Source of the DNA: Hymenobacter busanensis
GTDB lineage: Bacteria > Bacteroidota > Bacteroidia > Cytophagales > Hymenobacteraceae
DNA length: 64,000 nucleotides
Assembly (NCBI RefSeq): GCF_008727865.1
Contig: NZ_VTWU01000002.1
Location: 62,001 to 126,000 of the forward strand
Reading direction: 5' to 3'
Part shown: in pieces, positions 1 to 8,339 of the stretch
Numbering within the stretch: position 1 is the first letter of the stretch
Layout: the number at the start of each line of letters is the position of its first letter
Made by a program: the position numbers and the translations under genes
The notes under the pieces: generated by a model
Seen by the model: only the letters and a program-made list of their open reading frames with translations
Databases searched by the model: none
Told to the model about the DNA's origin: nothing

Positions 1-129
1 TACTCCGGCACCGACCCCGAATCGTCGGTGGTGGGCTCGGGCGTGGGCGGCGGCGGCGGCACCGGCCTCGACTACGGCGGCGTGCCCGCCACCCGCGGCG
101 TCGACATGGCCCTGCGCGCCACTTTTTAA
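1..129 (+). CDS. SusC/RagA TonB-linked outer-membrane receptor, C-terminal end only
   Basis: Only the last 42 codons and the TAA stop are in the window; the rest of the gene lies to the left. The residues run YSGTDPES, then a glycine-rich loop, then DYGGVPATRGVDMALRATF. This is how SusC-type receptors end: a YSG-DPE surface loop, DYGG-P, then a last beta strand finishing in an aromatic residue. SusC proteins are 22-strand barrels that import glycans or peptides with a SusD lipoprotein lid. The next gene is a susD homolog on the same strand 101 bp away, which supports the call. The substrate cannot be inferred. Confidence 0.85.
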   Translation, partial: YSGTDPESSVVGSGVGGGGGTGLDYGGVPATRGVDMALRATF

Positions 130-150
130 TCCAGGGCTGAGTGGCCCGAC

Positions 151-217
151 TGTTAAATGGTCAGCTGTTCTGAACGCAACCGGACGACCAACCATTTAGC
201 CATTCGACCATTTAACA
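151..217. repeat. Inverted repeat between susC and susD
   Basis: TGTTAAATGGTC at 151-162 is the exact reverse complement of GACCATTTAACA at 206-217. A further related word, ACCATTTAG, lies at 191-199. The repeat fills the short spacer between the SusC stop and the SusD start. It could fold as a stem in the shared transcript, or be one of the palindromic intergenic words common in Bacteroidota. No T-tract follows, so it is not a typical terminator. Confidence 0.6.
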
Positions 218-230
218 ATTTGATATTCCA

Positions 231-1697
231 ATGAAAAAGTTTCTTCTCCTACTGGGCCTCGCGTTGGGCGGTACGGTACTCACGGCCTGCGAGGATTTCC
301 TCGACGTGAACTCCGACCCCAACAACCCCGGCACCACCACGCCCAATTACCTGCTGCCGAGCATCATTTCCAACGGCATTCAGGTGCAGTCGAACACGTC
401 GGCCCGCACGGCCTACTTCACGCAGCACCTGGCCTCGCGTAGCGCCAATGGCGTGCCTGCCGATCAGTACATTCTCATCAACGACAACTCCAACGCCACC
501 TTCAACAACACCTACTACCTGAGCGCGGGCAACATTCCGCTCATGAACCGGCTGGCCCAGGAAGAAGGCTCGGCCTACTACGTGGGCGCGGGCAAGATCA
601 TGATGGCCCTGCTCATCAGCCACGTGACCGACATGATTGGCGACGTGCCGTACTCGGAGGCGTTTAAGGGCGAGCAGAACTTCACGCCCAAGTACGATCC
701 GCAGGAGCAGGTGTACGAAAGCATCTACCAGCTGCTCGACGAGGGCGTGGTGGAAATGTCGAAGCCGACCTCGGCCAACTCGCGGCCGTTTTACACCGGC
801 TCGCCCACCGTCAGCGGCGACATTCTGTACCAGGGCAACACCGACCGGTGGGTGAAGCTGGCCTGGTCGCTGAAAGCCCGCCAGTACCACCACACCACCA
901 AAAAGGCCAACTACAACCCCGCCACCACGCTCAGTTACCTCGCCAAGGGCTTCACGTCCTCGGCCGACGACGCGCAGCTGCAATTCCAGACGCCGGTGGC
1001 CCCGCTGAGCAACACGACCAACTTTTACGGCCCCGCTCGCGTCAACTTCAACAGCGCCACCTACGGCCGCAACTTCATCAAATACCTCGACGGCACAGCG
1101 TTTGGGGTAGTTGACCCGCGCTACCCCATTATGGCTACGACCAGCAGCGTGGGCGCCGACCCCGGCCGGGGCCTCAACCCGGTACCCACCGGCGTAACCG
1201 ACTTCTACAGCAGCTACTACGCCCGCGAGTTGGGTTACCAGGAGGTCATTACTTACCACGAGCTGAAGTTCATTGAGGCCGAAGCCGCGTTCCTGGCCAA
1301 CCAGAAGGCCCGCGCTCTGACAGCCTACAAGGAGGGTATCCGGCTGCACATGACCAAGATTGGGGTGCCCGCCGCCCAGATAACCACCTACCTGGCCAGC
1401 GCCGCCGTGGCCCAGACCGAGGCCGATTTGTCGCTGAAAAACATCATGGAGCAGAAATACATTGCTCTGTTCCTGAACCCCGAAGCGTGGGTGGACATGC
1501 GCCGCTACGACTTCGCCCCCACCATTTACCCGAACCTGACGTACCCGGTCGGCGCCAGCGCCAACGCCCGCGGCGAGTACCCGCGCCGCCTGCTGTACCC
1601 CACGGCCGAGGTGTCGTTCAACCTGGCGGAGGTGCTGAAAGCGGGCGGCAACGAGCCGACGTTCATTATCAAGCGCATGTGGTGGGATATGCCCTAG
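231..1697 (+). CDS. SusD/RagB-family nutrient-binding outer-membrane lipoprotein (SusD_2 type)
   Basis: The 488-residue protein is probably the surface lid that binds a glycan or peptide for the SusC barrel encoded just upstream. It starts with a lipoprotein signal (MKKFLLLLGL) and lipobox LTAC, giving a lipidated Cys near residue 20. The mature start EDFLDVNSDPNNP is characteristic of the SusD_2 subgroup. The C-terminal part has the usual helix-rich pattern, with EKQYIALF-like and WVDMRRYDF segments (IMEQKYIALFLNPEAWVDMR near residue 405). Its length is normal for the family. It is co-directional with susC and with the next lipoprotein gene 49 bp downstream, so the three are probably one operon. 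The ligand is unknown. Confidence 0.93.
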   Translation: MKKFLLLLGLALGGTVLTACEDFLDVNSDPNNPGTTTPNYLLPSIISNGIQVQSNTSARTAYFTQHLASRSANGVPADQYILINDNSNATFNNTYYLSAGNIPLMNRLAQEEGSAYYVGAGKIMMALLISHVTDMIGDVPYSEAFKGEQNFTPKYDPQEQVYESIYQLLDEGVVEMSKPTSANSRPFYTGSPTVSGDILYQGNTDRWVKLAWSLKARQYHHTTKKANYNPATTLSYLAKGFTSSADDAQLQFQTPVAPLSNTTNFYGPARVNFNSATYGRNFIKYLDGTAFGVVDPRYPIMATTSSVGADPGRGLNPVPTGVTDFYSSYYARELGYQEVITYHELKFIEAEAAFLANQKARALTAYKEGIRLHMTKIGVPAAQITTYLASAAVAQTEADLSLKNIMEQKYIALFLNPEAWVDMRRYDFAPTIYPNLTYPVGASANARGEYPRRLLYPTAEVSFNLAEVLKAGGNEPTFIIKRMWWDMP

Positions 1698-1746
1698 TGG
1701 CCCGGCTCCCCGAGCACCGTATTCCTAACCCTTGCTTTCCCCAACG

Positions 1747-3024
1747 ATGAAACGATATACTTTCCCGAGCGCCGCCGCGCTGCTAGCCGTGGGCCTGCTG
1801 GCCAGCGGCTGCGAAAAAGAGCTGGAGACGTTTGCCGAGGTGCAAAACGACAAGCTGTTTCCCACCGTGCTGGCCAACACGCTGGGTACCGCCACCAAGT
1901 ACGCCCCCGGCGAAAACGTGCGGTTTGAGCTGCAGTTTGCCGCCCAAACCGACCCCATCAGCGAAATCCGCATTCTGCAGAAAGTAGAGCCCGGCCGCGA
2001 CTCCACGCTGGTGCAAACCATTCCCTACCGCGCTGCCTTCTCGCGCATCCGCCAGGCCGATACGCTGTTGGTGAACTACGTGGTGCCCACGGGCGCCAAC
2101 AAGGCCAACGTGCGCGTGGATGCCGTGGTGGTGAGCAGCAACGGCCAAACCAAAACCCGCTCCTTCAGCTTCCGGCTGGCCGAGGCCACGCCCACCGTGA
2201 GCGTGGGCAACCCCACCAACGTAACCGCGCCCGGTACCAGCACGCCCGTCCCCGGCGACGTGGTGCGCTTCCCGGTGACGCTGAACGCGGGCGGCATCAC
2301 CTCGGCTGCCAACATCAACGTGGCCGGCACGCTCTTCAAAGACATCGACAGCCTCGTGACCTACGTGCGCGTGGGCACGCAGGCCGAGCGCCGCTATGCC
2401 CGCCAGCGGGTGCCGGTTGGCACGGGCGCGCAGTCGGGCGCGGCTACTACCGTGAACGTGGACCTGGCCCTGCCCGCCGGTTCCAGCGGGCAGCCCGTGG
2501 TGTTCCGCTTCGAGGCGAAGTCGCGCTACCAGGCCCAGCCCTTGCCGGCCACCTTTACATACCGCGCGGCGTCGGCTACGGCGGCGGCCCTCACGCCGGG
2601 TACGCCCACTGCCTTAGCGGCGGCGCGCACCGTCACGCTCACCTATACCGGCACCACCGGCGGCGACCTGGCAGCGTATGACCTGACGACGTTTGCCAGC
2701 GTACCCGTCGCGGGTGCCCCGGCCAACAAGGACGTGGCCATTACCAGCATTGCCACCAATGCCGTGCAGCTGAAGGCCCTGAACACGACCAAGTTCTTCC
2801 GCTCGACCGCCGCCGTGTACAGCGCGGCCACGCTTAACAGCATCCGGGCGGCCTACCAAACGGCGGCCGCCACCGCTCAGGTGGCGCAGCTCGACAACGT
2901 GGTGGTGGGCGACGTATTCATTGCCCGCCTGCGCAACGTCGATCAGTACGCTATTTTCACCGTCACCGGCATCAACCGCACCGCTGCCGGCGTCACGCTG
3001 ACAATGGACGTGAAGGCGCTGTAG
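1747..3024 (+). CDS. Lipoprotein of unknown function, third gene of the SusCD locus
   Basis: The 425-residue protein starts at ATG 1747, which opens a lipoprotein signal (MKRYTFPSAAALLAVGLLAS) with lipobox ASGC. The TTG 15 bases upstream is less likely. The mature part is rich in Thr, Val and Ala and alternates polar and hydrophobic residues, suggesting beta-sandwich modules. I do not recognise a named domain. Position after susC and susD, in the same direction, suggests an accessory surface glycan-binding or scaffold lipoprotein (a SusE-like role), but that is inferred from context only. A strong palindromic terminator follows 18 bp after the stop. Confidence 0.75.
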   Translation: MKRYTFPSAAALLAVGLLASGCEKELETFAEVQNDKLFPTVLANTLGTATKYAPGENVRFELQFAAQTDPISEIRILQKVEPGRDSTLVQTIPYRAAFSRIRQADTLLVNYVVPTGANKANVRVDAVVVSSNGQTKTRSFSFRLAEATPTVSVGNPTNVTAPGTSTPVPGDVVRFPVTLNAGGITSAANINVAGTLFKDIDSLVTYVRVGTQAERRYARQRVPVGTGAQSGAATTVNVDLALPAGSSGQPVVFRFEAKSRYQAQPLPATFTYRAASATAAALTPGTPTALAAARTVTLTYTGTTGGDLAAYDLTTFASVPVAGAPANKDVAITSIATNAVQLKALNTTKFFRSTAAVYSAATLNSIRAAYQTAAATAQVAQLDNVVVGDVFIARLRNVDQYAIFTVTGINRTAAGVTLTMDVKAL

Positions 3025-3042
3025 CTTTTGCTTCCATAAGCT

Positions 3043-3078
3043 AAAAAGGCCGCCTTCCAGCTGGAAGGCGGCCTTTTT
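3043..3078. terminator. Bidirectional terminator between the SusCD operon and the GHL10 gene
   Basis: This is a perfect 36-bp palindrome with 18-bp arms meeting at 3060/3061. It begins AAAAAGGCCGCC and ends in a T run, so it works as a stem plus T-tract on either strand. It sits between convergent genes ending at 3024 (+) and 3101 (-). Confidence 0.93.
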
Positions 3079-3100
3079 TCGTGTAATCAATTGCTTTGCA

Positions 3101-4897
3101 TCAGCCCCCAAACAAGCGCCGGAAGAAGCCGCGCTTTTTCTTCTTGGTTACCACTTTCACCTTACTCGTGCCCGTGGTAGTGGGGCGGGTTACGGCCGGG
3201 CGCACGGGCTGCACGGGGGCCGTAGCCACCGGCGCCGAAGCTGGAGGTGTAACAGCGGGAGCAGCGGGTTTCTCGGGTTCGGCCTGGGCCAGCACCGGGC
3301 CGGCCGCCGAACCGAGCGTGCTCACATTTACCGGGCGGCTTTCGTTGTGCAGGCGGTCGAGGGCGGTGACGTAGTAGGCGTACTCGATGCCCCAGCGGGC
3401 GGTGGTGTCCACGAAGGCGTGCTGGGTGCGTGTGAGGCGGGGCTGAATGGCCAGAATGCGAGCGGGGTTGTCGGGTGTGGGCCGCTCGCCGCGCGCAAAG
3501 CGGTACACGACAAAGGCGCGAGCCGAGTCGCCGTCGGCGGCAGCCGGACCGGAACGCCACGCCAGCGTAACGACGGAGCCACTGGCGCGGGTGAGTTGCA
3601 GCTGCTCGGGGGCGCGGGGCGGCACGGCGTCCTTCCACGGCATGGTGGGCAGCAGCGCCGGGTACCGGAACAGGTTCAGGCGCAGCGAATCGGTGGTGTG
3701 CAGAGGGTTGGCCACCACCGATTTGGCCGAGAAAAACACGCTGCCGCTTACGTCGGTGGGGTACGAGCGGTTCAGGCGCACCTGCTTGGGCAACTCGCGC
3801 GGGTTGCGCCAGGTGGTGTCGGAGCGGGTGCTTTCGAGCATGCGGTAGGCGCCCTGCCCAATGTAGAGGTGCCGCTCGAAGCGGTTGCGCGCCCACCACT
3901 CCAGCAGCACCGGGTACTGCGCCACGCGCAGGTTAGAGCTCCAGTACAGCTGCGGCAGCACGTAATCGACCCAGCCCTGCTGCAGCCACTCGCGGGCGTC
4001 GGCGTAGAGGCCGGAGTAGCCCTGGAAAGCGTTGGTGGCCGAGCCCTCGGGGTGGCTGGCCTGGTTCATCCATACGCCAAAGGGCGAGATGCCAAACTTC
4101 ACCCACCTCTTGGCGCTGTCAATAGAGTCGTGCACTTGCTGCACCAGTTGGTTGACGTTGCGGCGGCGCCAGTCGGGCAAGCTCAGGCGGTCGGGGTTGT
4201 ACTGCGCAAAAGCCTGCTCGTCGTGAATGGTCTGGCCCGACTCGGGGTACGGGTAGAAATAGTCGTCGAAATGCACGCCGTCGATGTCGTAGCGGCGCAC
4301 CACGTCCTGAATGACCCGCGTGATGTAGGCGCGCACCTCGGGCAGGCCGGGGTTGTAGAGCAGCTTGCCGGAGTAGCGCAAAAACCACTCGGGGTGCTTG
4401 CGGTACGGGTGGCTGGGCGCCAGGCGGCTCGTCACCGAGTCCATGCTGGCGCGGTAGGGATTAAACCAAGCGTGGAATTCCATGCCGCGCTGGTGGGCTT
4501 CGTCGATGAGAAACGGCAGCGGGTCCCAGCCGGGGTCTTTGCCCTGCCGGCCGCTCAGCCATTTGCTCCAGGGCTCCAAGTCGCTTTTGTAGAACGCATC
4601 CGAAGCGGGCCGCACCTGCACAAACACCGCGTTGATGCCAGCCCGCTGCTCGGCGTCGAGCAGGCGGCGGTACTCCTTGCGCTGCTGCTCGGGCGTGAGG
4701 TCGCGCCGGCTGGGCCAGTCGATGTTTTCGACGGTGGCAATCCAGACACCACGCAGCTCGCGCTTGGGCGGGGCCGAGGGAACGGGCGTGGTGATGACGC
4801 CGGTTTTGCCCGCCGCCACGCCGGGCGACGCCATTTGGGCCAGGGAAGCAAGCGGGGAAAGCAGCGCCACAACGGCGCACAGCAGGAATCGGAGCAT
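3101..4897 (-). CDS. Secreted GHL10-type glycoside hydrolase (DUF187/YngK-like)
   Basis: The 598-residue protein has a signal peptide (MLRFLLCAVVALLSPLASLA). A GHL10 TIM-barrel domain spans about residues 45-390: KRELRGVWIATVENIDWPS opens it, followed by AGINAVFVQVRPASDAFY, FHAWFNPYRAS and DGVHFDDYFYPYP. These are typical of the family-10-like hydrolases that act on glycans, some of them peptidoglycan-linked. A fibronectin-like segment follows at about 420-520. The end is a Pro/Ala-rich linker and a basic tail (KVKVVTKKKKRGFFRRLFGG) that resembles no T9SS sorting domain. It is convergent with the SusCD operon. The substrate is not known. Confidence 0.88.
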   Translation of the reverse strand: MLRFLLCAVVALLSPLASLAQMASPGVAAGKTGVITTPVPSAPPKRELRGVWIATVENIDWPSRRDLTPEQQRKEYRRLLDAEQRAGINAVFVQVRPASDAFYKSDLEPWSKWLSGRQGKDPGWDPLPFLIDEAHQRGMEFHAWFNPYRASMDSVTSRLAPSHPYRKHPEWFLRYSGKLLYNPGLPEVRAYITRVIQDVVRRYDIDGVHFDDYFYPYPESGQTIHDEQAFAQYNPDRLSLPDWRRRNVNQLVQQVHDSIDSAKRWVKFGISPFGVWMNQASHPEGSATNAFQGYSGLYADAREWLQQGWVDYVLPQLYWSSNLRVAQYPVLLEWWARNRFERHLYIGQGAYRMLESTRSDTTWRNPRELPKQVRLNRSYPTDVSGSVFFSAKSVVANPLHTTDSLRLNLFRYPALLPTMPWKDAVPPRAPEQLQLTRASGSVVTLAWRSGPAAADGDSARAFVVYRFARGERPTPDNPARILAIQPRLTRTQHAFVDTTARWGIEYAYYVTALDRLHNESRPVNVSTLGSAAGPVLAQAEPEKPAAPAVTPPASAPVATAPVQPVRPAVTRPTTTGTSKVKVVTKKKKRGFFRRLFGG

Positions 4898-4986
4898 TTG
4901 AAAATCAACCAGCGGCCGGCCATCTGCGGCCAGCCCAACAACGCAGTAGCCCGCAAGTTACGCACATCGGCGGTGCGCGGAGCGGT

Positions 4987-6261
4987 TTACGGCTGACTCC
5001 GCTCCTTGCTTTCGGCCCAATACGCCCGAATCTGGCGGGTACGCGCCGGTGACGTGCGGCCCAGTTCGTAGTCGTACAGCAGTTGCCCGAGGCGGCGCAG
5101 AAACGGCAAGCCCACGGTGTCGTACTCGTATTGGTCGTCGTTGAGCACGCCGTCGGCATTGCAGTACACCACCGCCGACAGCATAAACTCCACGCCACGC
5201 AGCGAGTCTACCACGCAGGCGTTGTCGATCAGAAACCCGTAGGCCTGCCCGATTTTGTTGTAGATGCGCACGCCTTCGCGCAGTCGTGCCGGCGGCCCGC
5301 CCACCAGCAAAAACTTGGCGTAGTTGTCAGGAAAGGCCACCGAATCGTACCGCGGGAACCGGCTCCGGCGCGGTGGCAAGTGCAGGTACTTGCGCAGCAG
5401 GGCGTAGTCCTCGGGTACCAGATCAAAACGCTGGCGCGGCGGCACAAACGCCGGAAACAGCAATGCCCGCAATACCTGCTGCTGCTCGTTGAGCGGGAAG
5501 TAGCTTTTGGTGCCGAAATCCAACGGCTGCTCGACGCGCTGATTACCCTCCAGGTAGGCTTGGCCGATGCGAAAATCGGTAGCCTGCAACGGCGGCAGCG
5601 GTGCGGTATTGGTGGCGGCCGGTTGCCGGTAAAGCACCGTCGAGCGTGTGGTATCGGCGAAAAACGTGAACGGATTGGTGTGCCGCGAACCGGGCTCTTT
5701 GTCGCCGACGGCCAGGCGGTGAATGATGCGCGTGCGCGGCAACGCGTGGTCGGCCAGCGCGCGGTTCAGTTCCTGCTGGCCCACGTACTCATACAGCCGA
5801 TTGAAGGCATCGTTGTCACTTACTAGCAGCACTTTCCGGATGTAGTTGCCAATACTAGGTCGCCTGCCCGGGGCGCTGCTGTCGGCCAGCACCCGCGTTT
5901 GCCCCGCAAAAGCCGAGTCGATGCGCAGCGGGGTTTCGGGCTCCAGCCGGGCGGCGTTCAGGGTGCGCAATTTTGCCAGGGCTACGGCCGCCGTGGGCAG
6001 TTTCACGGTGCTGGCCGGGTAGAAATACTCGGCGGGACGCAGCCGGTAGGTATAGCTTTTGAAGCGCGGCCAGCCCAGTGCATTGCGCCGGATTTGGGTG
6101 TATATGATTTGAAGCCGGTGGGCTTGGGGCGCGGCCAGCACCTGCTGCACCACGGCCGTGGTGTCGCGGCGCAGCAAGTGCTTTAGCGGGTTGCGGAGCT
6201 GCGCACTTACAGCCAGCGGCAAGGCCAGCAACGCTGAAAGCATAAAAAACCGGGTCAGCAT
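4987..6261 (-). CDS. Exported serine hydrolase of the beta-lactamase/transpeptidase-like fold
   Basis: The 424-residue protein has a signal peptide (MLTRFFMLSALLALPLAVSA). It carries the motifs of the penicillin-recognising superfamily: STVK (nucleophile Ser near residue 82, in FYPASTVKLP), SDN near residue 149 (VSDNDAFNRLYEYVG), and KIG near residue 335 in place of the usual KTG (YNKIGQAYGF). It fits the class-A-like group Beta-lactamase2. Length is longer than a secreted class A beta-lactamase, and the KIG triad and the spacing argue for a periplasmic esterase or peptidase rather than an antibiotic-resistance enzyme. Its stop lies 89 bp upstream of the GHL10 start on the same strand. Confidence 0.8.
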   Translation of the reverse strand: MLTRFFMLSALLALPLAVSAQLRNPLKHLLRRDTTAVVQQVLAAPQAHRLQIIYTQIRRNALGWPRFKSYTYRLRPAEYFYPASTVKLPTAAVALAKLRTLNAARLEPETPLRIDSAFAGQTRVLADSSAPGRRPSIGNYIRKVLLVSDNDAFNRLYEYVGQQELNRALADHALPRTRIIHRLAVGDKEPGSRHTNPFTFFADTTRSTVLYRQPAATNTAPLPPLQATDFRIGQAYLEGNQRVEQPLDFGTKSYFPLNEQQQVLRALLFPAFVPPRQRFDLVPEDYALLRKYLHLPPRRSRFPRYDSVAFPDNYAKFLLVGGPPARLREGVRIYNKIGQAYGFLIDNACVVDSLRGVEFMLSAVVYCNADGVLNDDQYEYDTVGLPFLRRLGQLLYDYELGRTSPARTRQIRAYWAESKERSQP

Positions 6262-6315
6262 GCCGGGAAGATACTTCCTAGCGCGCTGACCCGGCTTGTT
6301 GGAAACGCCGTGTGG

Positions 6316-6618
6316 TTAGTGGGCGTCGCGGTTGTCTGAATCGTCAATAGTGCCACCGTCGTTGGCCGAGCTGCGCGACATTTTGCCGTTCGGGTACTCG
6401 GTGGTTTCGCCCTTGGGCTGGCTTTGGTTCTGCTTTTTCTCGCTGTCCTGGCCGCCGCCCTGGTTGCGCTGGTCGGCCGAAGGCTGCCCGCCAGCGCGGC
6501 TGCTGCCTTTGGCGTTTTCGCCCGAAGCGGGCTGCTCGTTGCGGTTGTCACGGTCGTTGCCGTGGTTGCCGCCGTGCGAGCCACTGGTGTTCGATTTATT
6601 GTTTCCGGTCGAACTCAT
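6316..6618 (-). CDS. Small disordered glycine-rich hydrophilic protein (third of an operon)
   Basis: The protein has 100 residues, of which about 16 are Gly. The rest is mainly Ser, Asn, Asp, Gln, Lys and Arg. I count no Leu, Val, Phe, Trp or Cys, and one Ile and one Tyr. It has no signal peptide and no fold I recognise, so it is probably intrinsically disordered. The composition meets the idea of a hydrophilin (more than 6 percent Gly and very hydrophilic), a class linked to desiccation or osmotic stress. It starts 12 bp after the stop of the next small gene, and the same style of protein is encoded by all three genes in a row. Function is unknown. Confidence 0.6.
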   Translation of the reverse strand: MSSTGNNKSNTSGSHGGNHGNDRDNRNEQPASGENAKGSSRAGGQPSADQRNQGGGQDSEKKQNQSQPKGETTEYPNGKMSRSSANDGGTIDDSDNRDAH

Positions 6619-6630
6619 GGCGCGGCAGAG

Positions 6631-6846
6631 CTACTGGTTCGAGCCTTGGTTTTCGTCCTGCTGGCTGCCGCGGCCGGTGCGCTTGGCGGTGTCGCTTTCC
6701 TGCGAGCCGGCGCTGGGCGTGTTCCCGTCGGTGCTGGGCTTGGCATCTTTTTTCAGCGGAAACTCATTCTGGCCGCTATTGGCTACGCCTACGCGGTTGG
6801 CACCGCTGCTTTCGGAATTGCTGGGGGCTGCTTTTTCGTTGTTCAT
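6631..6846 (-). CDS. Small disordered hydrophilic protein (second of an operon)
   Basis: The 71-residue protein starts at ATG 6846; a GTG directly upstream is the alternative start. It begins MNNEKAAPSNSESSGANRVG and stays polar throughout, with about 11 percent Gly and only one Phe and one Leu. No signal peptide, membrane segment or known domain is visible. It lies between two genes with the same composition: 12 bp upstream of the 6316-6618 gene and about 70 bp downstream of the 6919-7278 gene, all on the minus strand. It is too short and biased to classify further. Confidence 0.5.
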   Translation of the reverse strand: MNNEKAAPSNSESSGANRVGVANSGQNEFPLKKDAKPSTDGNTPSAGSQESDTAKRTGRGSQQDENQGSNQ

Positions 6847-6918
6847 CACAGAGGGGGTTGGGAGTTAGAAAAGAGCAGGTGTGGTTACGCGGCAAAAAGT
6901 AAAGGCTGGGTTGACTGG

Positions 6919-7278
6919 CTAAAAGCCCGTGACGGCGCCGGGCTGGCCCGCCGAAGTGCCCGTGCCGGCTGAGGTGGTACTGCCGCCCACGTCACCATCG
7001 GCGGCGTTGCCGGGGGCATCGTACTCGGTGCCGCGGCTCACGCTGCGGCCGGTGGTTTCGCGGCCGCCCACGTTGCCGCCGCTGCCAGTGTTGTCGTCGG
7101 CGTTTTCGCCGGTTTGCAGGTTTAGTCGGTCGCCCATGCCGTAGCGGCCCTGGGGCTGGCGGTCTTGCTCACTCGACGGCTGGCCCGAGGCCGTGGCTTG
7201 GGCTTCGTACTCGCGGCCGGCTTCGCGGGCGTTGGATTCTTGGTTGTATGGTTCGTCCTGGATGGGGTCGGGTGTCAT
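6919..7278 (-). CDS. Disordered glycine-rich hydrophilic protein (first of an operon)
   Basis: The 119-residue protein starts MTPDPIQDEPYNQESNAREA and ends in a Gly/Ser/Thr-rich tail. It has about 18 percent Gly and almost no large hydrophobic residues. There is no signal peptide. It is the promoter-proximal member of three adjacent minus-strand genes encoding similar proteins. Reading frames on the opposite strand exist here, but they start with no support and look like GC-driven shadows. A stress-protective or hydrophilin-like role is a guess from composition. The possibility that one or more of the three is not translated remains open. Confidence 0.55.
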   Translation of the reverse strand: MTPDPIQDEPYNQESNAREAGREYEAQATASGQPSSEQDRQPQGRYGMGDRLNLQTGENADDNTGSGGNVGGRETTGRSVSRGTEYDAPGNAADGDVGGSTTSAGTGTSAGQPGAVTGF

Positions 7279-7439
7279 GGCGAAAGGTGAGTTGGTGGGG
7301 TTAGAACGGTATGGTAGCGCCCGGCTGTTGACCCGGGGCCCTCAAACTATACGCGGCCCTGCCGAGGCGGTTCCTACAGTCGAGTTGTCATCTTGTCGGA
7401 CGCAGGCAGCTTGGCAGGCTTGTAGCAGAGCGCGTTGGC

Positions 7440-8246
7440 ATGGAATCCGGCCCCTCGGCGCTGACCGACGCATTTGCCCGCAAAACCGACGCGGAGCTGC
7501 TCTACCTCACGCAGCACCCGCACAGCTTTGCGCCGCCCCTGGTAGAAGCCGCCTGGGCCGAGCTGCACCGCCGGGGTCAGGTTCCACCCTCCGAGCCGCT
7601 GCCAAAGCCGGTGCCGGCGCCAGTGCCCGCGCTGCACCGCAGCATGGCCCTCACGCTCGCTCTGGCTCTGCTGAACATGCTGGTGTACCTGCTCATGGTG
7701 GCCGCTGGCGTCGATGCGTTTCAGCCCAGCGGGGCGGCCTTGGTGGCGTGGGGCTCCAACTACTCGTCGTTGGTGCTGGCCGGGCAATGGTGGCGGCTGC
7801 TTACGAGTTGCGCGCTGCACGGCGGCCTGTGGCACCTGCTGCTCAACAGCTACGCCCTGCTGGTGATTGGGGCCTTGCTGGAGCCGCTGGTGGGGCGCGG
7901 GCGCCTGCTGCTGGCCTACGTGCTGAGCGGGCTGGGCGGGGCCGCTGCCAGCTTGTGGTGGCACCTGCCGGCGGGCGTCAACAGCGTGGGCGCGTCGGGG
8001 GCCATTTTCGGGCTGTACGGGTTCATGCTGGCTTTTGCGGCCCGCTCCAGCAGCCGTCTCAGCCGCTCCGAGCGCAGCGCCCTGCTGGTGCACACGCTTT
8101 ACATGGTGGGCAGCAGTTTCGCGGTGGCCAACCAACCCGGCATCGACCAAGCTGCCCACGTAGGCGGACTGCTCACGGGCGCCTTATTTGGTAGCATCTT
8201 GATACTCGGCGGTTTAGTAAAAAAACTACCGGGTATCACCCGATAA
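7440..8246 (+). CDS. Rhomboid-family intramembrane serine protease
   Basis: The 268-residue protein has about 75 cytoplasmic residues and then six or seven membrane segments. The rhomboid catalytic pair is present: Ser in GASGAIFG near residue 184 and His in QAAHVGG near residue 238. The GLWHLLLNSYALLVIG helix carries the conserved H-N motif that forms the oxyanion side. Rhomboids cut single-pass membrane proteins within the bilayer. The soluble N-terminal part (LTDAFARKTDAELLYLTQHP) is a short helical region common in Cytophagales rhomboids. The gene is monocistronic and its physiological substrate is unknown. Confidence 0.93.
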   Translation: MESGPSALTDAFARKTDAELLYLTQHPHSFAPPLVEAAWAELHRRGQVPPSEPLPKPVPAPVPALHRSMALTLALALLNMLVYLLMVAAGVDAFQPSGAALVAWGSNYSSLVLAGQWWRLLTSCALHGGLWHLLLNSYALLVIGALLEPLVGRGRLLLAYVLSGLGGAAASLWWHLPAGVNSVGASGAIFGLYGFMLAFAARSSSRLSRSERSALLVHTLYMVGSSFAVANQPGIDQAAHVGGLLTGALFGSILILGGLVKKLPGITR

Positions 8247-8274
8247 TGTGACTTACAGGTGAAATTTTAGCCTT

Positions 8275-8282
8275 TACCTTTG
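8275..8282 (+). promoter_or_regulatory. Bacteroidota -7 promoter box upstream of the 8340 gene
   Basis: TACCTTTG is a perfect match to the TAnnTTTG box, about 58 bp upstream of the ATG at 8340. I see no clear TTTG at the -33 position. Confidence 0.6.
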
Positions 8283-8339
8283 CAACGTTCCGCCGCATTC
8301 GGTTCTCTTGCTCCAAACCACTTTTCACCCATTTCTTGT

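Noticed and set aside
4987-6261. Class A beta-lactamase giving antibiotic resistance
   Set aside because: The fold motifs are present, but KTG is replaced by KIG, the length is greater, and no family-specific resistance signature is seen. Only the broader serine-hydrolase call is justified.
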